Origin: Gammaproteobacteria bacterium
GTDB lineage: Bacteria; Pseudomonadota; Gammaproteobacteria; JAJDOJ01
Assembly (NCBI GenBank): GCA_022340215.1
Contig: JAJDOJ010000114.1
Span: 1-36,487, forward strand
Reading direction: 5' to 3'
Length of the DNA: 36,487 nucleotides
This document shows, in pieces, positions 8,011 to 14,720 of this stretch (position 1 is the first letter of the stretch; every line of letters starts with the position of its first letter). Under the pieces are notes generated by a model that saw nothing but the letters and a program-made list of their open reading frames with translations, searched no databases and had not been told where the DNA came from. A program made the translations under genes and the position numbers.

Positions 8011-8496
8011 TCAGCGTGGACCGTACTCGCCCCCCGGGGCACCGTACCCAGGTTGGCCGCCGTATTCCGGCTGACCGCCGTAACCGGGGCCACCGCCGTA
8101 ACCGGGGCCGCCGCCGTAACCGCCGTATCCCGGCTGACCGCCGTAACCGGGGCCGCCGCCGTACCCGCCGTAACCGGGGCCACCGCCGTACCCGCCGTAA
8201 CCGGGGCCACCGCCGTACCCGCCGTAACCGGGGCCGCCGCCGTACCCGCCGTAACCGGGGCCGCCGCCGTACCCGCCGTAACCGGGGCCACCGCCGTACC
8301 CGCCGTAACCGGGGCCACCGCCATACCCGCGGTCGCCATAGTCGCCGCCTCTGTTGCCGCCGAACATATTGCTGGGATTCATCCACTTCGAGGGGTTCAT
8401 CATGTTCCCCATGTCGAATGCCGAAGCGGCCTGAGGTCCGGCAACGCCAATCGCCGCAACCAGCGCGCTGGCTGCCAATGTTTTCATGCTTACCAT
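8011..8496 (-). CDS. Secreted Gly/Tyr-rich tandem-repeat protein, sulfur-globule-protein-like
   Basis: 161 residues. AGGAG eight bases upstream supports the ATG at 8496. Residues 1-26 are a signal peptide (KTLAASALVAAIGVAGPQAASA). A short spacer with MNPSKWMNPSNMFGG follows, then about 110 residues of Gly, Tyr and Pro, including six uninterrupted copies of the nonapeptide GGGPGYGGY followed by degenerate copies. There is no cysteine. The make-up (exported, Gly/Tyr-rich, with an MNPSKW/FGG lead) matches sulfur globule proteins that coat periplasmic sulfur inclusions in purple and colourless sulfur bacteria. Gly/Tyr-rich repeats also occur in other structural proteins, so the role is an inference. 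The gene is monocistronic and has its own terminator. Confidence 0.75.
   Translation of the reverse strand: MVSMKTLAASALVAAIGVAGPQAASAFDMGNMMNPSKWMNPSNMFGGNRGGDYGDRGYGGGPGYGGYGGGPGYGGYGGGPGYGGYGGGPGYGGYGGGPGYGGYGGGPGYGGYGGGPGYGGQPGYGGYGGGPGYGGGPGYGGQPEYGGQPGYGAPGGEYGPR
8045..8325. repeat. 27-bp tandem repeat coding for GGGPGYGGY
   Basis: The unit of about 27 bases (CCGCCGTAACCGGGGCC plus ACCGCCGTACC) is repeated about six times nearly perfectly between roughly 8160 and 8325 and degenerately to 8045. Single-base differences are synonymous (GGGCCA/GGGCCG), as expected for an in-frame coding minisatellite that can change copy number by slippage or recombination. Confidence 0.9.
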
Positions 8497-8722
8497 GTAT
8501 CTTGCTCCTGGAATGGTGCAGGGAAAGTCACTCGCCGACTGTGTTGCCGGGACTTGGAAACACGAACAGCGATATCGGCGTCAGCCCTTTTCTTGACCAA
8601 AATTGATGTCACAAAGACAGTATGCGCCAGCTTCCCAACAAACGCCATGACTCTGGATTGCGTGGGTGGCGTTGTTGCGTATTGTCAATTCGTCGTACTT
8701 GGGAACCGGAGTCCGATCCCGT

Positions 8723-8761
8723 CATGCTCGCTACGATCACCTAAGTCCGACAGGCTCCTAG
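8723..8761. repeat. Solo end of the CTAG-flanked element
   Basis: This 39-base stretch (CATGCTCGCTACGATCACCT through CCGACAGGCTCCTAG) matches the right end of the 169-bp element at 10570-10738 and the start of the copy at 36348 in reverse. No partner left end is present nearby, so it is a truncated or solo copy. Confidence 0.8.
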
Positions 8762-8781
8762 ACGTAATCGTCCCAGGAGCC
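8753..8781. other. Hairpin at the element/flank junction
   Basis: GGCTCCT (8753-8759) pairs with AGGAGCC (8775-8781). Inside it GACG pairs with CGTC around a TAAT loop, with a small internal bulge. One arm is the element terminus and the other is flanking DNA. There is no T-run on either side, so it is not a typical terminator. Confidence 0.45.
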
Positions 8782-8934
8782 GCGCCCGAGACACTCGGCC
8801 GCGAACCCCACAGCGTCTAGAACGACGGATGTTCGCCCCATTCGATTATTCCTCAAGGTACGTCGGGACAGCGAGGCAACAAAGGCATTCTCCCCCTTCC
8901 TTGTGGACCGTACTATGATTCGCGCCGGACGCAT
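8758..8934 (-). CDS. Possible small ORF (58 aa)
   Basis: The minus-strand frame starts at the ATG at 8934 with GGAGA six bases upstream and ends at the TAG (8758-8760) formed by the CTAG edge of the repeat element. The product is basic in its first half and ends AAECLGRGSWDDYV. No family is recognised. It may be the tail of a decayed gene, because the frame is also open upstream of this ATG. Reported because the stop codon coincides with an element end, as at two other sites. Confidence 0.25.
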   Translation of the reverse strand: MRPARIIVRSTRKGENAFVASLSRRTLRNNRMGRTSVVLDAVGFAAECLGRGSWDDYV

Positions 8935-8958
8935 CGCGCATCTCCGCGATGCACGGGA

Positions 8959-9105
8959 ATGCGTATCGGCGGAATCCGTAATTATCAGTTGGACAGAGCA
9001 CTAGGGGAAAAACACGGAAAGGTCCTCATGGGTCCCCACGGCGGGTCCGGAATGACGCATCTGCTGCTCGGCTCCGTGGCGCAGAACGTCCTTCGATACG
9101 TGTAG
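8959..9105 (+). pseudogene. C-terminal remnant of a universal stress protein (UspA)
   Basis: The frame ending at the TAG 9103-9105 reads KVLMGPHGGSGMTHLLLGSV and then AQNVLRYV. This matches the UspA nucleotide-binding end (G-x-H-G-x-SG...LLLGSVAxxVLR). Only the last ~35 residues of a ~145-residue domain are recognisable, and the usual final strand (CPVLVV) is missing. It is a truncated relic. Confidence 0.7.
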
Positions 9106-9259
9106 ATTCCAGTGGCGCTGGTCAGGTAGGCACTCTACTTGGGAGTGCCGCGCCTCGGTGCGAACCTCCGATACCACGGGTTGAACAATCCATGCCTTTG
9201 GATCGATACTCAGAATACCGGGGCTCGCTCCGGAAACCGGACAACGTGTGAGGTTCTCC

Positions 9260-9497
9260 ATGCAGTGGCTGGTTCCATTGGCGATGGGTGTGTGGGCTGT
9301 GGTGACCTGGGCCCACGGTCAGGAAAGGGAACGCGAAGAACGCCGATGATATCCTGGGACGCCAAAGGTTGGCCGAGGCCCAGAGCCAGATCGTGGACCT
9401 GCTGAGGTATCTGGAGGAGCGCGAGGGATACACCCTGTTTGAGGGTAAGCGGGAAAGTGCGTGGATACTAAAAAGTTGCCGGACCCGGTCAGCATGA
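9260..9497 (+). pseudogene. Possible frameshifted small membrane/coiled-coil protein
   Basis: The ATG at 9260 opens MQWLVPLAMGVWAVVTWAHG followed by a charged EREREERR run, and stops at 9347-9349. In another frame from about 9336 an open stretch continues AKNADDILGRQRLAEAQSQI, then VDLLRYLEEREGYTLFEG, to a TGA at 9495-9497. Joined by one frameshift near 9335 they would make a ~75-residue protein with one membrane segment and a helical tail, broadly like PspB-type proteins. It could equally be two chance ORFs. Confidence 0.25.
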
Positions 9498-9523
9498 GGA
9501 CGCGCCGCCGCCGGGCCTGAGTG

Positions 9524-9919
9524 TCAATCCGACGCGTCTCGCGGTACCGCTGGATCCTCGATTTCCTCGTAGGTGTCGATCGAAAACCGCGGGGTGCAGA
9601 TCGCCAGGAACACCAGGTCCCGAGAACCGGTGTTGGTGATCCGCTGGCGGCACATCGGGGGGATCAGCACGACATCGCCGGCTGCTACCTCTGCTGGGGC
9701 GAGGTCCCCGAGTTCCACGCGCCCCCGACCCTCCAGGATGACATAACGTTCCACGGTTCCCGCGAGGCGATGCCAGCGGGTCGTGACACCGGGTGCCACG
9801 CGGGCCCGTGCAATAGAGACATCGGGGTCTTCAACGCTGTTCGAAAGCGCCGCGATGTAACAACCTTCGGAGGTGTGGAATTCCCTAGCGTCGCCTGAAT
9901 GCCTGATGCGTTCCTTCAA
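9524..9919 (-). CDS. Single-domain cupin protein
   Basis: 131 residues, cytoplasmic. It shows both cupin motifs: motif 1 as TRWHRLAGTVERYVILEGRG (metal-ligand-like H53 and E59) and motif 2 as GDVVLIPPMCRQRITNTG, in which the usual His is replaced by Gln/Arg. Small cupins like this serve as isomerases, dioxygenases or ligand sensors; nothing here selects among them. It is a lone gene beside the CBM48 protein (about 75 bases apart, same strand). The gene runs from the ATG at 9919 to the stop at 9524. Confidence 0.85.
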   Translation of the reverse strand: MKERIRHSGDAREFHTSEGCYIAALSNSVEDPDVSIARARVAPGVTTRWHRLAGTVERYVILEGRGRVELGDLAPAEVAAGDVVLIPPMCRQRITNTGSRDLVFLAICTPRFSIDTYEEIEDPAVPRDASD

Positions 9920-9994
9920 TGGTGCTCCGTGGCGACTTGATCATCGGGCAGGAAACCGCGCGAACGTGTCCCGGGCGAGTTGTGGTGCCGGTGT

Positions 9995-10294
9995 CTAAAC
10001 GACGATGACCGAGTTTTCTCCGCCGCCGACCGGGGCCTGGATGTACTTGTCGGCCTCCTTGTCGTTCTCCCAGCGCTGGCCGTCGATCAGGTACTTGAAC
10101 TGGTATTCCGCGTCGCGCTGCAGATCGACGGTGACAGTGAAGGAGCCGTCCTTGCGCCGCTTCATGGGTGTGGATTCCACGTTCCAGTCATTGAAATCTC
10201 CCGTGAGCGAGACTTGTCTCGCCGGGCCGATTGAGGCCGGGAGATCGAAGGTAACCTTGCAGACGGGTTTGGTCTTGAGGTAGCGCTTTTTCAT
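9995..10294 (-). CDS. Stand-alone CBM48 glycogen-binding domain protein
   Basis: 99 residues from the ATG at 10294 (MKKRYLKTKP). This start was chosen over an in-frame codon 25 residues upstream because the preceding residues look untranslated. The whole protein is an isoamylase-N/AMPK-beta-type domain: QVSLTGDFNDWNVESTPMKR, DGSFTVTVDL, YQFKYLIDG and WENDKEADKY. W in FNDW and the later aromatic residues are those that bind alpha-glucan in CBM48. No catalytic domain is attached. Such small proteins are often found near glycogen enzymes, which fits the glycogen phosphorylase remnant 440 bases away on the same strand. Confidence 0.88.
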   Translation of the reverse strand: MKKRYLKTKPVCKVTFDLPASIGPARQVSLTGDFNDWNVESTPMKRRKDGSFTVTVDLQRDAEYQFKYLIDGQRWENDKEADKYIQAPVGGGENSVIVV

Positions 10295-10569
10295 CAGATG
10301 GATCCTGTTTGGTGGGTTTTTGGTACGGGATGCTCGATGTGGGATGGCAATGGCCCTCGCAAAACCCAAGTGACCATTGCCGGATACTACAACTGCATTT
10401 TTGTCGCTGGATGACTCGATAAATGTAAAGGAGCGATTTTACATCAACACGAATCGAGTGAGTCGTGTCAAATCTTCCACGAATACGTTTTTCTCGCACG
10501 GCGGGACATGACCAGGAATCCAGTTTATTTTCCGGGCCGATGTCCAGTGACATATCAGTCGGGGCTTCC

Positions 10570-10738
10570 CTAGGAGCCTGTCGGCTTTAGGAACAATCTA
10601 CTGCGCTGATGGGAGAACGGCCCAAAAAATCCCCGATTCCTCGTTGCGTAGGCCCACTATGCGCCTCGAAATCGTGAACTTTTTGTCTCGCTCTCCCACC
10701 ATGCTCGCTACGATCGCCTAAATCCGACAGGCTCCTAG
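10570..10738. mobile_element. 169-bp transposase-less element (MITE-like) with CTAG ends
   Basis: The ends are CTAGGAGCCTGTCGG and its reverse complement CCGACAGGCTCCTAG, with further partial match inward (about 18-20 bp inverted repeat). CTAG at both ends fits a 4-bp target duplication of the kind made by IS5-group transposases. The inside has no ORF. A second copy in the opposite orientation begins at 36348 with closely similar internal sequence (GAGGCGCATAGTGGGCCTAC), and a solo end lies at 8723-8761. It would need a transposase supplied from elsewhere. Confidence 0.8.
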
Positions 10739-11859
10739 TCAGGGCGCATATCGCTTGAAACGCCGCCGGCCGCCCGGAGGTCGCAATGCCGCACGTAGTC
10801 CATGATCATACGGTTGGCGTTGAAGCGCCAGCCCAGGGCTCGAATTGAATGCTTCATGGGCGCAATCCAGTCGTGCGGGAGACCGTCGTGCCGGCGATTA
10901 TAATACAGCGGGACGACCTCCTCTAGCAGCACCCTGAACAACGCCTCGGTATCGCGGCGGTCCTGCAGTTCCTGGTTGGAGTGCGTGGCCCCGTTACCAA
11001 TGGCGAAACCGTTACGCCCGTCGCAGGCCTCCGCCCACCAGCCATCCAGCACAGAGAGGTTGAGACCGCCGTTGGGTACGAGCTTCTGGCCGCTGGTGCC
11101 GGAGGGCTCCAGCGGCCGGCGCGGATTGTTCAACCAGACATCGACTCCCTGCAACAGATGTCGCGCGGTGTTCATGTCGTAGTCCTCGACGAATACGATC
11201 TTACCGGCGAAGCACGGGTCCCGGTTCAGGCGGTCGATGCGCTGCAGGATGCCCTTGCCGACAGCATCCCGGGGGTGGGCCTTTCCGGCGAAAAGAAACT
11301 GCACCGGCGCGTGCGGGTTGTTGACGAGTTGATCGAGCAGTTGCAGGTCGCCGAGCAGCAGGTGGCTTCGCTTGTATTCTGCGAAGCGCCGCGCGAATCC
11401 GATGGTGAGGGTGTCCAGATTGAGCGAGCGTCTCAGATTCTCGAGCAGTTCAGGAGTTGCGCCGCGCCGCCTGTTCGGTAACGCGCCGCCGACACCCAGG
11501 AGCAGTTCCTTGCGGATTCGGGTGCGGTCGTTGCTGCCGTATAGAGGAGCGGTCAGGGCGCGGTCGTCCTCGGAGTTCTCGGCGACGTCGAAATAGTCCT
11601 CGTGCGCCCAGCCGTCCTGGTCCAGTTCGCGCCATCGTACGGGTTCGAGGTCACGGAACAAGGCGGGGCCGGCTGTGTTCCAGCTCCACCAAAGATTCCG
11701 CGCCAGGGTGCAGAGTCGTTCGAAGTCCGGTGCGATCAACTGCTCGATGTGTCGAGCCTCGCTCACGATCGGGCAAAGCGGCGCAGCCGACTCGACCAGT
11801 CGCTTTAGGCGATTGCCGGAAAATGACATACCAGATCGCGCCGGATTTTGGTTCGTCAT
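10735..11859 (-). pseudogene. glgP: Internally deleted alpha-glucan (glycogen) phosphorylase
   Basis: One open frame of about 375 codons against ~850 in the GT35 DUF3417-type phosphorylases. It keeps three separated pieces in order: the N-terminal LARNLWWSWNTAGPALFRDL; a middle piece ENSEDDRALTAPLYGSNDRT...LLLGVGGA; and the C-terminal catalytic part LTIGFARRFAEYKR, QFLFAGKAHP, VFVEDYDMN, GVDVWLNNPRRPLEPSGTSG and LSVLDGWWAE. The joins fall near 11605 and 11470 and keep the frame. The PLP-lysine region (SGTSGQK) survives, but most of the N-terminal domain and active-site cleft is gone, so catalysis is very unlikely. The possible start codons (11859, 11829) lie in a repeat that replaces the native 5' end. 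The stop codon TAG is formed by the CTAG edge of the neighbouring element. Confidence 0.8.
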
Positions 11860-11896
11860 CAAGGCGCGACAACAGGCGCATAGTCGAACTATGTCA
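11807..11896. repeat. 90-bp interspersed repeat, copy 1
   Basis: It begins AGGCGATTGCCGGAAAATG, contains CATAGT-CGA-ACTATG and ends at TATGTCA. About 95% of positions match 34138-34227 in the same orientation. It overlaps the 5' end of the glgP remnant and supplies that frame's first codons. Confidence 0.85.
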
Positions 11897-12390
11897 TTGC
11901 AGTGGGGGCGCGAATGATGGGCCGAAGTTGTGCGGGTTGGGAAATTTCGGCACCGCAACGGTGCTCGCCCCGGCCGGATCCCGTCGGCCGGTCAGGGGCA
12001 ATAGTTGCACTGTCATAGGATTCAAAGATTAATTGACCCTGCAAGAAAGCACCAAACCCCCACCAGGAATTCGATTGACCCACTTTCGTTGCGCGCCTAG
12101 CTCTGGAACAAGAACCCGGAATTTGCCAAGAAATAGGATTCTGGCGCTGGCCAACTGGGCAAGGCGCAAGACGGTATCATCCAAGCTGCGGAGTACAAAA
12201 AGGGCACCTCGATCAGCTCGCTGAGGATCAAACTGATGATTTCGCCGCAGCACGACCGTGAGCTGGTTGTCTCGCGTCAGCTTTTCAGTAAACCAGGCTC
12301 GGGTATTTCCCACTTCCTCGTCAAGACAATCTGCGCTGTTCGGGAAGTATTGTTAGGTTTCCATTCCAAAAGGCTACCAGGAAAATCACG
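11897..12390. other. Region without a recognised gene
   Basis: About 490 bases between the repeat and the antiporter gene. A short imperfect inverted repeat (GCACCGCAACGGTGC) lies near 11950. Reading frames open on both strands around 12030-12310, but none resembles a known protein and none has a good ribosome site. AGGA at 12379-12382 serves the antiporter start. Confidence 0.5.
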
Positions 12391-13503
12391 ATGAAAATCG
12401 GCAATTGGGAACTGAATATTCTAGATTTCTTTCTCATTTTCGTCCCTATCGCATTTGTATTGCAGTTTACCCATGCGAGTGGAACGTGGATATTTATCGT
12501 CTCCGGGCTTGCCATCATCCCATTGGCGGGGCTCTTGGGGCGAGCCACGGAGCATCTTGCCGAACATGTAGGGCCGGGGATAGGTGGTTTATTGAATGCA
12601 ACATTCGGCAATGCCGCCGAATTGATTATTTCCGTTTTCGCGCTTCAAGCAGGTCTTTACGGGGTGGTAAAAGCGTCCATCACCGGATCGATCATTGGAA
12701 ACATACTATTGGTTCTGGGACTGAGTGTGGTGGCCGGAGGATTTCGATTCAAAACTCAGAAATTCAATGTAACCGCGGCAGGGATGAACTCGACCCTGCT
12801 GATCCTGAGTACCGCGGGGCTTGTGGTTCCCGCCGTGTTTTATTATCTACTGGCAGGCAGCGATCTGCCGGCCGAGGAAATCGCCGCCTCGGATCTGGAC
12901 GTTAGCCTGGACGTTGCGATCGTACTTTTCGCGACCTATGTCCTCAGTCTGGTATTTTCCCTTCGGACGCATAAACACCTTTTTGACACTACGGATTACG
13001 AAAGTACCGAAGACGGCGCATTCGAAGCCTGGAGGGTCAAAACGGCGGTGATTGTGCTTTCCCTTTCCACTATCGGCGTCGCTTTTATGAGTGAATTGCT
13101 GGTTCATTCTGTGGAGGAAGTGACCAAAACAATAGGTATGACCGAGGTTTTTGTCGGCGTTATTGTTATCGCGATAGTCGGTAATGCTGCTGAACACAGC
13201 GCGGCGGTCATGATGGCGTTGAAGGACAAGATGGATATCAGCGTAACCATTGCGATTGGTTCCAGTAGCCAGGTGGCCCTCTTCGTAGCTCCCGTACTGG
13301 TATTCCTGAGTTTCTTTATCGGGCCGCAACCAATGGACCTGGTGTTTACACCCCTTGAGGTACTGTCAATTATCCTCGCGTCCATTCTGGTCAACTTTGT
13401 AGCGGTAGACGGAGAATTTCATTGGATGGAAGGGATACAACTCCTGGCGGTGTATTTCATCCTTGGCATTGCCTTCTATTTTCTTCCCGCCAGCATCGCT
13501 TGA
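12391..13503 (+). CDS. Ca2+/H+ antiporter (CaCA superfamily, CAX type)
   Basis: 370 residues of integral inner-membrane protein that exchanges cytoplasmic Ca2+ (or similar cations) for H+. Around ten or eleven hydrophobic segments are visible. The two inverted halves each carry the signature alpha repeat: NATFGNAAELIISVFALQAG (about residues 69-88) and AIVGNAAEHSAAVMMALKD (about 264-282), with the acidic Glu of each GNAAE used for cation binding. A short acidic loop (TTDYESTEDGAFEAW) separates the halves. The length is normal for bacterial ChaA/CAX proteins. The ATG at 12391 has AGGA nine bases upstream. Codon use is somewhat less GC-rich than in neighbours. The gene appears monocistronic. 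Confidence 0.92.
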   Translation: MKIGNWELNILDFFLIFVPIAFVLQFTHASGTWIFIVSGLAIIPLAGLLGRATEHLAEHVGPGIGGLLNATFGNAAELIISVFALQAGLYGVVKASITGSIIGNILLVLGLSVVAGGFRFKTQKFNVTAAGMNSTLLILSTAGLVVPAVFYYLLAGSDLPAEEIAASDLDVSLDVAIVLFATYVLSLVFSLRTHKHLFDTTDYESTEDGAFEAWRVKTAVIVLSLSTIGVAFMSELLVHSVEEVTKTIGMTEVFVGVIVIAIVGNAAEHSAAVMMALKDKMDISVTIAIGSSSQVALFVAPVLVFLSFFIGPQPMDLVFTPLEVLSIILASILVNFVAVDGEFHWMEGIQLLAVYFILGIAFYFLPASIA

Positions 13504-13879
13504 CTGGCCAAGGTAATACTATCTGGAGTCCATTCCCCCCCTTTGTCCCTGGAGGGTGGTTGTAAGTCGCCTTGTCCCGATGGGTAGTGCGAATCACGGG
13601 GTGGGATCAGGGTGAGGGGATTAAACAAAATCAGGTGCTTGCAGCGCTCGTATTTATCTGTCCACTCGGACTCTGGGACTTGTGCAACACTCTCACGTGA
13701 AAAGGGATTGGAAAAAAGTCGGTTTCCCCTTTGTGCAAGGCCTTACCCCCGGGACCATGAATTACCGAAGGGAGACATCAACGTTCCGCACCTGGGTAGA
13801 TTGATGAGGTTGACTTGTGGAGCAACGGAAGGCATCTTGTTGCGAAATTCAATCGCAGGTATTCGGGGTGTTGGCAGGG
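13504..13879. other. Region without a recognised gene
   Basis: About 375 bases between the antiporter and the cysteine-rich membrane protein. No convincing ORF, terminator or repeat was seen. Longer in-frame starts for the next gene would extend into its last 60 bases. Confidence 0.5.
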
Positions 13880-14524
13880 ATGCATGGACAATTGCAGGCG
13901 GTTCGCTGGGGCACGGCCCGGTTCGCGTTCATCGTCTATATCGTCTTTTCCATGGTGACGCTGGTGGGCGGCTTCCTCACGGCGCCGTTGATGACGTGGT
14001 ACTTTTTCGGTGACTGGCGATTCTGGCGCCACTGGCGCGCCAGCCTCGGGCTGTTCCCCCACGCCCTGCGGTTGACGGGGATGATGCTGCGGCACGGTCG
14101 CGCCTTCATGTTCTCGGTTCCCCTGGCCAGCCCGCCGCGTTCGGTACCCGACTCTTCCATCACGGTTTCCCGCGGCGACTGGACTCACGGCAAGTCCTGC
14201 GGCGATTGCACGAATTGCTGCAAACCGGGGGGCCACGCCTGCCCGCTGCTCGACCCGTCCGAGGGGCTTTGCCGGGGCTACGACAGCTTCTACTGGCGCT
14301 ACTTTAATTGCGGCCGCTTTCCGTCTTTCACCGAGGAGATACGCTATTACGACTGCCGCAAATGGGCGCTGACGACGGCGGGGGAGGCCGAAGTTACTCC
14401 GCTCGGTGAATTCCCCGTCCTCGCTCCAGCGTGTGGCATCGCGGGGCAGCAGGTTTCCTGCTCAGGAGTGAACTGCTCGTCTCGTTGCCTTTCCGGAGCG
14501 GAACTCCTGACGGAAAATTCGTAG
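13880..14524 (+). CDS. Membrane-anchored cysteine-cluster protein
   Basis: 214 residues from the ATG at 13880. A GTG at 13817 could add 21 residues but would begin with a less likely segment. An N-terminal hydrophobic segment (FAFIVYIVFSMVTLVGGFLT) is followed by a Trp/Arg-rich amphipathic stretch. A cysteine-rich module then gives C107, C110, C113, C114, C121, C131, C144 and C159 in the pattern CGDCTNCCKPGGHACPLLD...CRGYDS...NCGRFP. This resembles YkgJ/UPF0153-type metal-binding domains (CxxCCxxx...C), which are thought to chelate zinc or an iron-sulfur cluster. The metal domain is probably cytoplasmic if the N-terminus acts as an anchor. Function unknown. The last 40 residues are less protein-like. 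Confidence 0.7.
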   Translation: MHGQLQAVRWGTARFAFIVYIVFSMVTLVGGFLTAPLMTWYFFGDWRFWRHWRASLGLFPHALRLTGMMLRHGRAFMFSVPLASPPRSVPDSSITVSRGDWTHGKSCGDCTNCCKPGGHACPLLDPSEGLCRGYDSFYWRYFNCGRFPSFTEEIRYYDCRKWALTTAGEAEVTPLGEFPVLAPACGIAGQQVSCSGVNCSSRCLSGAELLTENS

Positions 14525-14720
14525 AGCGATCGGTTACGGGGTCCTGGACCGACAGACGGCGTATGAAGCGGATGAAAAGTCTCCCTCCCGCCTTCGCCTG
14601 CACGACGCCCGGGCGATAGCCGAAACCTCGCGATGGCTGAAGACCCGCCTCGCCGTCAGGAACTGCAGTCGATGCAGCGGTTACCGCAGACTGGCCCAAC
14701 AAGGGCAAGCTCGGGGTGGC

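Noticed and set aside
8045-8325. CRISPR-like regular repeat
   Set aside because: The repeats are directly adjacent with no unique spacers and are in frame within a coding gene.
7962-8820. Long repetitive frames in several phases on both strands around the Gly/Tyr array
   Set aside because: A 27-bp repeat without stops keeps several frames open at once. Only the minus-strand frame has a signal peptide, ribosome site and terminator.
9001-9261. 86-codon minus-strand frame
   Set aside because: It is antisense to the recognisable UspA tail on the plus strand.
10440-10475. TTGACA on the minus strand (10466-10471) as a promoter of the CBM48 gene
   Set aside because: No acceptable -10 element occurs at 16-18 bases.
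12029-12411. Opposed open frames of 60-95 codons in the region before the antiporter
   Set aside because: No start with a ribosome site, no recognisable protein sequence, and both strands are open by chance.
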